Origin: Desulfobacula sp.
GTDB lineage: Bacteria > Desulfobacterota > Desulfobacteria > Desulfobacterales > Desulfobacteraceae
Length of the DNA stretch: 7,523 bases
Assembly (NCBI GenBank): GCA_027858355.1
Contig: JAQICW010000613.1
Location: forward strand, 1 to 7,523
Direction of reading: 5' to 3'
The position numbers and the translations under genes were made by a program. The notes under the pieces are model-generated. The model was not told the DNA's origin, did no database searches, and saw only the letters and a list, made by a program, of their open reading frames with translations. How positions within the stretch are numbered: the first letter of the stretch is position 1; each line of letters starts with the position of its first letter. Shown one piece after another: positions 1-6,885 of this stretch.

Positions 1-376
1 TTATAATATTGTCCAAAGCAAAGGTTGAGGTATTATAGGCAACTTTGTTTCCTCCCCAGGGCGTATTTGCCAGGCTTCTTTCAAGGAAATGAACTTCAAT
101 AATTCAAGACAAATAAAAGATGGTCTGCATTAGATACCGGCCCCAATAGGAAACATGTTAACTTTGGTTTAAAACCAATGCAGGAAAGATATATTCGGAC
201 AACAAGGTGGCCGCTTTTTAAACGGTGATTTTGGTTGGATTTTAAACCGCTGTTTCCAACTACACCTTCAGATACTTAATCAGAACTCTTTTAATCGGCC
301 AATACCAATATCAACGCAGCCGAATCCTGAATCAGTTTTGTGATGTGTATACCTTCATTTCGTGTTATTTGACTGT
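1..376. other. Non-coding or degraded stretch, no supported gene
   Basis: I find no reading frame with a start codon and a ribosome-binding site on either strand. The longest start-less open frames are about 57 codons on the plus strand (about 177-345), about 33 codons on the minus strand running off the left edge (about 1-100), and 40 codons on the minus strand (291-413), discussed under findings. A 7+7 bp inverted repeat, TTGGTTT and AAACCAA with one base between, lies at 164-178. No clear stem-loop followed by a T-run terminates the minus-strand operon that ends at 377. The stretch could be the remains of a decayed gene, but nothing in it is recognisable. Confidence 0.5.
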
Positions 377-607
377 TTATGTTATCTGTGCGTATCGTAA
401 ATGTTCGGATGCATTAATAATGGTATCCAATTGTTTGTTATGTGTCGGAATTCTCTCTTCCCGTATATTGTAAAATTTGGGGAAAGATAACACTGAACAT
501 TGAGGGCAAATATGGTGCCGTATCTCAACATCATGATATCTGGAAACGTAGCTTTTCCACTGAGCTTTCCGGGCTTTTATTTTTTTACATTGCGCACATT
601 TCTCCAT
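377..607 (-). CDS. Small stand-alone zinc-ribbon-like protein (CxxCKKI...CPxC motif)
   Basis: Predicted 76-residue protein. Seen: two CxxC pairs, CAQC at residues 4-7 and CPQC at 34-37, with KKI directly after the first pair, a Trp at 17, a Tyr at 20, HHI before the second pair and FPKFY after it. Known: this matches a recurrent motif of the form CAxCKKIR...W...Y...H..ICPxC..LYP, usually seen as a short tail on PAS-domain sensors and response regulators in deltaproteobacteria. The four cysteines probably bind zinc. Here the motif is the whole protein, followed by a charged tail of about 30 residues. Start choice: the frame is open up to an ATG at 652, but that start has no Shine-Dalgarno and overlaps the previous gene. 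The ATG at 607 follows GAGGAAAGGA and leaves a 22-base gap. It is the third gene of the small operon. Its biological role is unknown; signalling or regulatory binding is inference. Confidence 0.8.
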   Translation of the reverse strand: MEKCAQCKKIKARKAQWKSYVSRYHDVEIRHHICPQCSVLSFPKFYNIREERIPTHNKQLDTIINASEHLRYAQIT

Positions 608-610
608 AAT

Positions 611-622
611 TTTCCTTTCCTC
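611..622 (-). promoter_or_regulatory. Ribosome-binding site deciding the 607 start
   Basis: On the minus strand this reads GAGGAAAGGAAA, with AAGGA ending about five bases before the ATG at 607. The alternative upstream ATG at 652 has only AT-rich sequence before it. This is the reason for annotating the shorter protein that starts MEKCAQC. Confidence 0.65.
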
Positions 623-629
623 TAAATTA

Positions 630-830
630 TCAATATGTGCTTTGTGAAGCATTAAAGGTATTCAGTTTTTTATCTATTAATCCCTTTAATTGAAAGAACT
701 CATCTTTTCCCAGTTCATTGCAGTCTTCAATCAATTCATATAATTCATGAAACCTGAATTTATTAATTTCCCTGATGTCAGTCCAGCGCCTGTTCATGTT
801 GGCCCGCGTGTCCTCAAGAGGTATTTTCAT
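630..830 (-). CDS. Small hypothetical protein, 66 residues
   Basis: I do not recognise this family. The product is 66 residues, close to charge-neutral (about 11 Lys/Arg and 12 Asp/Glu), with one Cys at 37 and no signal peptide or membrane segment. Residues about 15-58 look largely alpha-helical, with aromatic and acidic residues in heptad-like spacing (FRFHELYELIEDCNEL), so a small helical adaptor or DNA-associated protein is possible but not shown. Evidence that it is real: a perfect AAGGAGG at 837-843 sits six bases before the ATG, its start overlaps the stop of the upstream 40-codon gene as ATGA, and the zinc-ribbon gene follows 22 bases later. It is most likely the middle gene of a three-gene transcript, translationally coupled to the gene before it. 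Confidence 0.7.
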   Translation of the reverse strand: MKIPLEDTRANMNRRWTDIREINKFRFHELYELIEDCNELGKDEFFQLKGLIDKKLNTFNASQSTY

Positions 831-949
831 ACATAGCCTCCTTTTTTTATTTCATCCAGAATCGTAAGATTTCGTTTCAACGATTCTTTTGATAAATGGT
901 CAAAGAATCTTTTGATACATTTTTTTATTAAACTGACTATTTTTCTCAT
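827..949 (-). CDS. Cationic microprotein, 40 residues
   Basis: A very short gene recognised by its context. It begins MRKIVSLIKKCIKRFF and ends IKKGGYV. Composition: 11 Lys/Arg against 4 Asp/Glu, one Cys at 11, and residues 4-19 would form a basic amphipathic helix. Evidence for translation: a perfect AAGGAGG at 956-962 lies six bases before the ATG, exactly the arrangement of the next gene, and its TGA overlaps the next start in the sequence ATGA (827-830). Its last codons (Lys-Gly-Gly-Tyr-Val) also encode the next gene's ribosome-binding site. It is therefore probably the first gene of the operon, coupled to the 66-residue gene. A different ATG at 954 is followed at once by a stop and is excluded. 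Function unknown. It could act as a peptide in its own right (membrane- or nucleic-acid-binding) or mainly as a coupling leader. Confidence 0.6.
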   Translation of the reverse strand: MRKIVSLIKKCIKRFFDHLSKESLKRNLTILDEIKKGGYV

Positions 950-1074
950 ATCATGCCTCCTTGTCTGTCCAAGTACATTTTCATTAAAGACAGGTTCATG
1001 GGATGAATGGTATCAGTGAGAAACTAAATGCACTCTGAAATAGAAGAAAAACAATAGAACATCGATCCCGTGAC
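950..1074 (-). other. Predicted 5' leader of the small-gene operon
   Basis: If transcription starts near 1074 from the sigma-54-type promoter, this is a leader of about 125 bases. It holds a 17-codon frame, MNLSLMKMYLDRQGGMI (946-999), whose TGA overlaps the ATG of the 40-residue gene as ATGA and which reads through its ribosome-binding site. That frame has no Shine-Dalgarno of its own, so its translation is doubtful. I see no riboswitch-like fold. Confidence 0.35.
956..962 (-). promoter_or_regulatory. Perfect Shine-Dalgarno of the first small gene
   Basis: Minus strand AAGGAGG, six bases before the ATG at 949. The same heptamer at the same spacing (837-843) precedes the 66-residue gene. A site this strong in front of a 40-codon frame is the main reason to treat that frame as a real gene. 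Confidence 0.65.
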
Positions 1075-1084
1075 ACTTAATAAA

Positions 1085-1100
1085 AGCAAGTTTCATGCCT
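1085..1100 (-). promoter_or_regulatory. Candidate sigma-54 (-24/-12) promoter of the small-gene operon
   Basis: The minus strand reads AGGCATGAAACTTGCT. Against the sigma-54 consensus TGGCACG-N4-TTGCW it has GG and GC at the required 10-base spacing, GGCA in the -24 box and a perfect TTGCT -12 box; the differences are the first base and one T for C. Transcription would start near 1074, about 125 bases before the first small gene, in the correct direction. The gene just upstream encodes a sigma-54 activator, which makes the match more believable. It remains a motif call; no alternative sigma-70 promoter stands out in the interval. Confidence 0.55.
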
Positions 1101-1119
1101 GGTTTTAGCTGGCATGAAA
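1091..1119. repeat. 9-bp inverted repeat overlapping the -24 box
   Basis: TTTCATGCC at 1091-1099 and its exact complement GGCATGAAA at 1111-1119 are separated by 11 bases. The left arm covers the -24 element of the candidate sigma-54 promoter, so a protein bound here could block or tune it. There is no T-run on either side, so it is not an intrinsic terminator. Confidence 0.5.
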
Positions 1120-1183
1120 GAATGGCTTTTAAAGGCTGATGGTTTAAGGAAATATTTTTTTTAACAGGATATTTTTTGTTGTG

Positions 1184-1204
1184 CCTGGCACAGATTGTGC
1201 CAGG
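1184..1204. promoter_or_regulatory. 9-3-9 palindrome, candidate enhancer site (UAS)
   Basis: Perfect arms CCTGGCACA (1184-1192) and TGTGCCAGG (1196-1204) with three bases between. It is centred about 120 bases upstream of the predicted sigma-54 start, where enhancer-binding proteins usually bind, and a dimeric Fis-type helix-turn-helix would need such symmetry. The same bases also match the -24/-12 spacing on both strands (TGGCAC, GG-N10-GC), so it could itself be a sigma-54 promoter. The sequence after the stem is A-rich rather than T-rich on the minus strand, so a terminator is unlikely. Confidence 0.45.
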
Positions 1205-1212
1205 GGATAGTG

Positions 1213-1222
1213 TGCCATGGCA
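1213..1222. repeat. 10-bp palindrome TGCCATGGCA
   Basis: Perfect palindrome 9 bases from the larger 9-3-9 palindrome. Its right half-site TGGCA also occurs in that palindrome, and the minus strand across both carries TGGCACA twice plus AGGCACA once (1181-1217). It may be a second, weaker activator-binding site, about 143 bases upstream of the predicted start. Confidence 0.35.
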
Positions 1223-1254
1223 TAATTAAATAAATCCCAAAAGGCAATTATGCC
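1219..1254 (-). repeat. Inverted repeat directly after the large gene's stop codon
   Basis: GGCATAATT at 1219-1227 and AATTATGCC at 1246-1254 are exact complements separated by 18 bases, beginning one base after the stop codon at 1256-1258. It could fold at the 3' end of the large mRNA and slow or protect it. It lacks a T-run, so it is at best a weak, factor-dependent end. Its left arm shares four bases with the TGCCATGGCA palindrome. Confidence 0.4.
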
Positions 1255-1255
1255 G

Positions 1256-4200
1256 TTATTCAATAGAATGCTGTTCAAGCTTTCGATATAAAGTCCGCCT
1301 GCTGATTCCCAGCAATTTTGCAGCCTCTGTCTTGTTCCAATTTGCCTTGTTAAGTGCCTGCAGGATTTTTTCTTTATTATCTGAATCGCTTGATATTGGC
1401 CCGGATATTTCTTTTGGCATTAAATTGAAATCCAGGGGCAGATTCTCGGGTCTGATAGTAGAACCTTTACAGGTCACCGCCGCATGTTCCATGATATTTC
1501 TCAACTCCCTGATATTCCCCGGCCAATTGTAGGACATGAACGTCATGTATGTCTCTTCTGAAACCGTGGTAATATTTTTTGACATTTCATTGTTGAATTC
1601 AGAAAGAAAATGACTGGTCAAAAGAGGAATGTCCTCTTTTCTTTCCCTTAAAGACGGTACTTTGATTTCCATGACCTTGAGGCGATAATACAGGTCTTCG
1701 CGAAAACTTTTATCTTTTATTTTTTTCATCAGGTCTTTATTGGTGGAGGCAATGATCCGGGCATTCATTTGAATGGTTTTTGTGTCTCCCAGCTGTTCAA
1801 ATTCTCTCTCCTGCAAAACACGAAGCAGACGCTTTTGAAAATGCAGGGTCACGTCACCGATTTCATCCAGCAGGATAGTTCCTTTGCCGGCCTTTTGAAA
1901 TCTTCCGATTTTATTATTTTCAGCGCCGGTGAAGGCACCTTTTACATGCCCGAATAACTCACTTTCCAAAAGACTTTCAGAAAGGGCTGAACAATTCACC
2001 TTTACAAACGGGAGATCCTTTCGTTGCTCTGAATAATGGAGGGCATTTGCCACCAACTCTTTTCCGGTACCGCTTTCACCGGTAATCAATACATTTGCAT
2101 TGACATTGGACAAATCCTCAATCAGTTCATATATCTTTCGCATTTGATCACTTTTACCGATGATGTTTCTAAAACGGTGTTTGCGGCTGGATTCAATTTT
2201 AATATTTGCCAAAGTCTGCCTGCTTTCCAAAAGTTCTTTGGCCTGGGTATCCAAATCTTTTTTTAACTTATCATGATACCCTTTGAGTTCGGTTTCTATC
2301 CTGTAACGATGTTCAATTTCTTGTTGCAGCTTTTTGTTCACAGATGTCAACTTTTGGGTTTGATCATTTAGATCCCTGTAAAGCCTTGCATTTTCCAGCG
2401 AAACTGAAATCTGTGCAGATAGAATTTTTAAACTTTCAAGGCTGTGGGAAGTGAAGGCCCCTGCAACCATGTTGTTTTCAAGATAAAAGATCCCCATGAG
2501 GTTTGATTTGTACTGTAACGGAAAACACAGCAATGATTTAGGCCTTTGTGCGACTATGTATGGGTCATTCTTGAACGAAGGATCAGTATCTTCATTATCA
2601 AAAATAATACTTTCTTTCATCCTCTCAACATAGTGGATAACAGACTTTGGAACCTGTGAATAATTTTCTAAACTAATGGGATTCGACAGCTTTTTTTGTG
2701 CAGATTCAACTGGATAAACTGCTGCTGCTATCAACTCGTTGTTATCTTTTAAAAAGAGAACACTTCTTTGGGCACCTGTCGTTTTGATGACAATTTGCAT
2801 CAATTTTTCCAGAAGCTGTTCAAATTGAATTTCACTGCTGATGGAAACAGAAGCCTTAAGTACGGCATTCCAGTCGAGAAGTTCTCCCGGTGTGCTGAGA
2901 ATTGTCCGGGTGGGGGAATCAAATTCGGTTTTAACAGATTTGTTCTGGTTGGGGAACACATCGGGATAACAGACCTCCAATTGGGAAAGCTTGGCTGTGG
3001 CACCCCATTTAAAGTAATCATGCCAGGCCTGTTTCAAGTGATCCCGGGCTTTATCCGACTTGTTTATGTTTAAATAAAACCGAGCTGCAAGTTCACTGGC
3101 AATGGCAGCCTCCTGAATATACCCTTGTTCCCTGGCTTTTTTAATTGCCCTATCGTACAACCTGGCAGCCTTTTCAGGCTTGTTTTTGACACGGCTGTAT
3201 TCTGCTTTCACAAGCAGGTATTTGTGTTCATAGTTCATGGGGGCACTTTTGGCCCACTTTTTCATTTTTTTCTGATTTTTTTTTACTCTTTTTAAATGGG
3301 TCTGCTGTTCATCTGATTTGATACGGGTTATCGTTTTAAGACAGACAAGTGAATCGTAAAGATAGTATTGAACAAACATTGTAGTGCCAATCTGGTTCAA
3401 AATATACTTTTTGGCTTCAAAAAGAAATCCCATGGCTTCTTCCTGGCGGTCAAACAAAAAGCAAAGCATGGCTTTTAATATATAAAAGGTATAAAGAGCA
3501 CCAGCATCATTGGATGCTTTGTGCTGGGAAAGCATAATGGTTTCATCATGATGTTCTCCGATCAGTTCATGGGGGTGCTTGCTTCTACCCTTCAAATTAC
3601 TGATGGTCTGCAACAGAATGTTCTGATATTGTTGAAAAGTTTTTTGTTTGACCCGCCGAATCACTTTTTGATAGGCCTCACCAGTTTTTTGTACAGAAGA
3701 TAGGTCCTCGCCCATCCAGAAACTATGAATGCTAATTATATGGGCAGCAATCGCAGAAAATTCAAAATCACCGTTTTTCAGCCCTTTTTCATGAGCGTCT
3801 AATAAGTATGGCAGTGTGTCTTTCAAATGTTTTTTCCAATGGATGCTGTGGCAAGAAGGTCCGATTAATATTCTAGCATTGAATCGGCTTGTTTCTATAG
3901 ACTCCATTAAATCAATAGCCTGGCAGGCAAACCGATATCCGGCTTCCAGTTTCCCTAATTTGCCGCTTAAAATCATTGCATACCCTGCCAACCCAATGGC
4001 GCGATCTGCGGTAGTGCCGTAAAGGACACAAAGCCTGATACCCTTGAAAAACATCATGGGCAAAAGATTTTTATGAAATAGCCTGAGATCACTAAATCCA
4101 ATTGATATGGTAGCATCTTGAATGATTCCTTGAGCTACAATTTTTTCCAGATTTGTTGTGGTCTGCATTGCATCAAGACGATGTCCGGATTTACCAGAAA

Positions 4201-6877
4201 GAAGAAACCAGGTCTTGATATATTCCATGACAACTTCCCAGTTTTTGGGGTTTGTGGAAAAACGAATTCCTGCTACCCTGAGGCCTTGAAGGGCTGTTGA
4301 GGTAGCCTCGGTCATCCTGTTCTGGGCATTGAAGGCTTGGACCTTGATCCTGTATACGCGAAGTTGATCCAGCACATTGGTGGAGTGATCAAGCAGAATC
4401 TGTCCTAGTTGCTCAACCTCATCAAATCGGGTGCTCAGATAAGCTGTCTCTATTGCCCCAAGGTAGAGGGTGCTGATCAATTCATAGGATTCTTGCCAAT
4501 GATGGGTATCGGGTTTTTCCCTTGCCTGGATTGGATCATTGGTTGATTCCAGCAGGTTGATTCCGATCTTAAAATAGGTATAGGCTTGATCAAAAGCTGA
4601 GGATGCTTTGGCTTTTTGAGCTGCCTCAAGGTTATGACGGGCCAGTTCCTTTTGTTCCGGACCGTAAAGGAGAAGAGTTCTGCCTTTGTTCAGGTGGTTG
4701 ACGATTTCAAAGATACGAGCCTCTTTTTGTCCTACCGGCAGGTTTCTTAACAGCAGTTGCCCTGTTTGCCTGTGGAATTCGAGCCTTTTGTCCTCTGGCA
4801 TAAGATTGTAAGCAGCACTGTGGATGCGATCATGGATAAATCTATAAATAACATCATTATTTAGATTTTCTTTTTCGGATGCAGATCTGCGTTTATCCTG
4901 CAATTGTAGAATTAATCCGGCTTCTATGGATTCTTCAAGCGCTTTGCAAATTTCATCATGGGAGCGTTCGCAAACAATTGATAATGTGTTCGGTTCAAAT
5001 GTAGTGCCGATACAGGCTGCCCGCATCAAAATGTTCTGGGTCGGTTTGGCAAGAGTCTGGATTTTTTTTGCAAGCAGGTCCGTGATGCTGTCCGGTAAAT
5101 ACAAAGCCTGAATTTCCATTAAATCCCAGCTCCACATGTGCTGTGGTATATCGTAAACCATTTTTTTCTGCTCATTGAGAAAGGTTAACAATTCTTTGCC
5201 GTGGAACGGGTTGCCAAGGGATCTTGTATGTACCCATTGAACCAGGGGAAGAGCCTTGTCCTCTGAACAATCAAGACATTCTACTATCATTTGTGAAATG
5301 GTTGATACCTCCAAAGGGGCAAGCAAGATACTTTGATAGAAAACCTCTTCTTTTTTAAGCATTTCAATCATGGCCTTTAACGGATGTTCAGCGTTCACTT
5401 CATTGTCCCGGAATGCACCGAGAATAAGCATGGATTCAATAACGGGTGAAGATATGATCTGCTTGATAAGTTCCAGGGACGAAGGATCAACCCACTGTAA
5501 ATCATCCATAAAAAGCACAAACGGCTGGTTTTTCTTGGCAAATACGCTGAGAAAATTTTCAACCATCAGATAAAAACGATTTCTGGCTTCATGTCCGCCC
5601 AATCCTGATATGGGTGATTTGGGTCCAAGGATTTTTTCAAATTCCGGGACCAGTTCGAGTATCTCATACCCCTGATTACCAAGCGCTTTTTTTAATTTTT
5701 TCTGCCATTTATTCAAGTCATGATCACTTCGGGTTAGCAGATACCGGGCTAGCTGTCTGAAGGCCTGGATGATACCGGTATACGGGATGCTTTGCTGTAA
5801 AAGATCAAACTTTCCGCTGATAAATATGCTGTTATTTTTGAGGACATATTGTTCTATTTTCTGTATCAGCATGGTTTTGCCGATACCGGCAGGTCCTTTA
5901 ACACAAACAATGTTCTTTTTTCCGGCAAGAACCTGTTGAAAATTTGATTGCAGAGTTTCCATCTCTTTTTTTCGGCCAAAGAGTTTTTGTGGGATTTTCA
6001 ACGTCTGGCACTTATCTTCATTGCCAATGACAAATGTAAAATTTTGTTCTCCTTTTTTGACAAGATCAAGGCATCTTTGAAGGTCTGCTCTGACTCCTTT
6101 GGCAGCGGTATATCTTTTTTCGGTATCTTTTGACATAAGTTTCATGACAATTTCAGATATAGCTTCGGGAATATCAGGGTGGATATCGGATAGTGGCATG
6201 GGGTCTTTGGCCAGATGACAATGAATCAAATCCATAGGATCTGTTGTGTTGAAGGGCGGCTTATGGGCCAGCAATTCATAAAGTGTAGCACCAAAAGAAT
6301 AAAAATCAGTCCGGTGATCAATGGTTTGGCCTATTCTCCCGGTTTGTTCAGGTGAAATATAGGATAGGGTTCCTTCAACTATATTCAGATTTTGAAAGAG
6401 GGTTTCTTTGTTGTTAAAAGGTTTAGCAATACCGAAATCAATAAGCTTTACCTGTCCGGTATCCGGATTCATGACAATATTGGAGGGGTTTATATTTTTA
6501 TGAATAATCGAGGCACAATGGATTTCATCCAGACCTTCCATGACGGCAATGGCAATATCCAAAACCTGTTCAAGGGAAAAGCATGTTTGAATCAAAAGCC
6601 TATCAAGGGAAGTTGCCCCGAAATCCTCCATAAGCATGATCAGTCTTTCCCCGTCTCTTTCCAGGCCATAGGTATTGATCACCCTGGCAAGTGAATTTAA
6701 GGAAAGAGTAAGATTATATTCATTGTGAAACCGCTGAATTTCTTCAGTGGCAGGATTTTCGGATTTTAAGATCTTTAATACAACCGAATTATTGTTATCA
6801 CCGTTCGCCCTGAATACAAGAGTGTTGTCACTTTCATACAGTTTGGTTTGAGTTTGGTATCCTAGAAAGTGTTGCAT
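1256..6877 (-). CDS. Giant sigma-54 activator fused to Ser/Thr kinase-like, STAND ATPase and GAF domains
   Basis: Predicted 1,873-residue cytoplasmic sensor and transcription activator. Numbering is from the 6877 ATG. Residues about 4-270 are a Ser/Thr kinase fold: Lys35 (VVLK), catalytic loop HKNINPSN at 126-133, DFG at 147-149, SPEQ at 175-178. The HRD aspartate is Asn128, so activity is doubtful. Residues about 299-590 are an AAA/STAND ATPase with Walker A GPAGIGKT (328-335) and Walker B FMDDLQWVD (456-464). Residues about 730-1300 are TPR-like helices. Residues about 1343-1503 are a GAF domain, followed by a coiled coil to about 1566. Residues about 1570-1810 are a sigma-54 AAA+ domain: GESGTGKE (1600-1607), GAFTGA (1647-1652), LLDEIGD (1669-1675), arginine-finger region REDLYYR (1726-1732), NWPGNIREL (1784-1792). 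A Fis-type HTH ends it (1850-1867). Known relatives often end in a histidine kinase instead. The frame is open to a GTG at 7033, but that start has no ribosome-binding site and the kinase fold begins at the 6877 ATG. Confidence 0.9.
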   Translation of the reverse strand: MQHFLGYQTQTKLYESDNTLVFRANGDNNNSVVLKILKSENPATEEIQRFHNEYNLTLSLNSLARVINTYGLERDGERLIMLMEDFGATSLDRLLIQTCFSLEQVLDIAIAVMEGLDEIHCASIIHKNINPSNIVMNPDTGQVKLIDFGIAKPFNNKETLFQNLNIVEGTLSYISPEQTGRIGQTIDHRTDFYSFGATLYELLAHKPPFNTTDPMDLIHCHLAKDPMPLSDIHPDIPEAISEIVMKLMSKDTEKRYTAAKGVRADLQRCLDLVKKGEQNFTFVIGNEDKCQTLKIPQKLFGRKKEMETLQSNFQQVLAGKKNIVCVKGPAGIGKTMLIQKIEQYVLKNNSIFISGKFDLLQQSIPYTGIIQAFRQLARYLLTRSDHDLNKWQKKLKKALGNQGYEILELVPEFEKILGPKSPISGLGGHEARNRFYLMVENFLSVFAKKNQPFVLFMDDLQWVDPSSLELIKQIISSPVIESMLILGAFRDNEVNAEHPLKAMIEMLKKEEVFYQSILLAPLEVSTISQMIVECLDCSEDKALPLVQWVHTRSLGNPFHGKELLTFLNEQKKMVYDIPQHMWSWDLMEIQALYLPDSITDLLAKKIQTLAKPTQNILMRAACIGTTFEPNTLSIVCERSHDEICKALEESIEAGLILQLQDKRRSASEKENLNNDVIYRFIHDRIHSAAYNLMPEDKRLEFHRQTGQLLLRNLPVGQKEARIFEIVNHLNKGRTLLLYGPEQKELARHNLEAAQKAKASSAFDQAYTYFKIGINLLESTNDPIQAREKPDTHHWQESYELISTLYLGAIETAYLSTRFDEVEQLGQILLDHSTNVLDQLRVYRIKVQAFNAQNRMTEATSTALQGLRVAGIRFSTNPKNWEVVMEYIKTWFLLSGKSGHRLDAMQTTTNLEKIVAQGIIQDATISIGFSDLRLFHKNLLPMMFFKGIRLCVLYGTTADRAIGLAGYAMILSGKLGKLEAGYRFACQAIDLMESIETSRFNARILIGPSCHSIHWKKHLKDTLPYLLDAHEKGLKNGDFEFSAIAAHIISIHSFWMGEDLSSVQKTGEAYQKVIRRVKQKTFQQYQNILLQTISNLKGRSKHPHELIGEHHDETIMLSQHKASNDAGALYTFYILKAMLCFLFDRQEEAMGFLFEAKKYILNQIGTTMFVQYYLYDSLVCLKTITRIKSDEQQTHLKRVKKNQKKMKKWAKSAPMNYEHKYLLVKAEYSRVKNKPEKAARLYDRAIKKAREQGYIQEAAIASELAARFYLNINKSDKARDHLKQAWHDYFKWGATAKLSQLEVCYPDVFPNQNKSVKTEFDSPTRTILSTPGELLDWNAVLKASVSISSEIQFEQLLEKLMQIVIKTTGAQRSVLFLKDNNELIAAAVYPVESAQKKLSNPISLENYSQVPKSVIHYVERMKESIIFDNEDTDPSFKNDPYIVAQRPKSLLCFPLQYKSNLMGIFYLENNMVAGAFTSHSLESLKILSAQISVSLENARLYRDLNDQTQKLTSVNKKLQQEIEHRYRIETELKGYHDKLKKDLDTQAKELLESRQTLANIKIESSRKHRFRNIIGKSDQMRKIYELIEDLSNVNANVLITGESGTGKELVANALHYSEQRKDLPFVKVNCSALSESLLESELFGHVKGAFTGAENNKIGRFQKAGKGTILLDEIGDVTLHFQKRLLRVLQEREFEQLGDTKTIQMNARIIASTNKDLMKKIKDKSFREDLYYRLKVMEIKVPSLRERKEDIPLLTSHFLSEFNNEMSKNITTVSEETYMTFMSYNWPGNIRELRNIMEHAAVTCKGSTIRPENLPLDFNLMPKEISGPISSDSDNKEKILQALNKANWNKTEAAKLLGISRRTLYRKLEQHSIE

Positions 6878-6885
6878 TCCGTGCG

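Noticed and set aside
1..100. Start-less minus-strand frame running off the left edge (contains LANTPWGGNKVAYNTS)
   Set aside because: About 33 codons, no start codon, a stop just upstream, and no family I can name.
177..345. Start-less plus-strand frame of about 57 codons
   Set aside because: No start codon or ribosome-binding site and no recognisable motif; compatible with chance in this stretch.
608..652. Upstream extension of the zinc-ribbon protein by 15 residues from the ATG at 652
   Set aside because: There is no Shine-Dalgarno before 652, it would overlap the 66-residue gene by 23 bases, and the ATG at 607 has a good site.
946..999. 17-codon leader frame whose stop overlaps the 40-residue gene
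   Set aside because: The ATGA overlap is suggestive, but no ribosome-binding site precedes its ATG and the peptide has no attenuator-like codon run. Kept only as part of the leader description.
1184..1204. Intrinsic terminator for the large gene
   Set aside because: The stem is strong but is followed by CACAACAAAAAAT on the minus strand and by GGATAG on the plus strand; no T-run on either.
1332..6694. Plus-strand open frames of 60-101 codons inside the large gene, and a 73-codon minus-strand frame at 2800-3021
   Set aside because: They lie in other frames of a gene with unmistakable domains, lack consistent ribosome-binding sites, and show no recognisable motif; they are shadows of its codon pattern.
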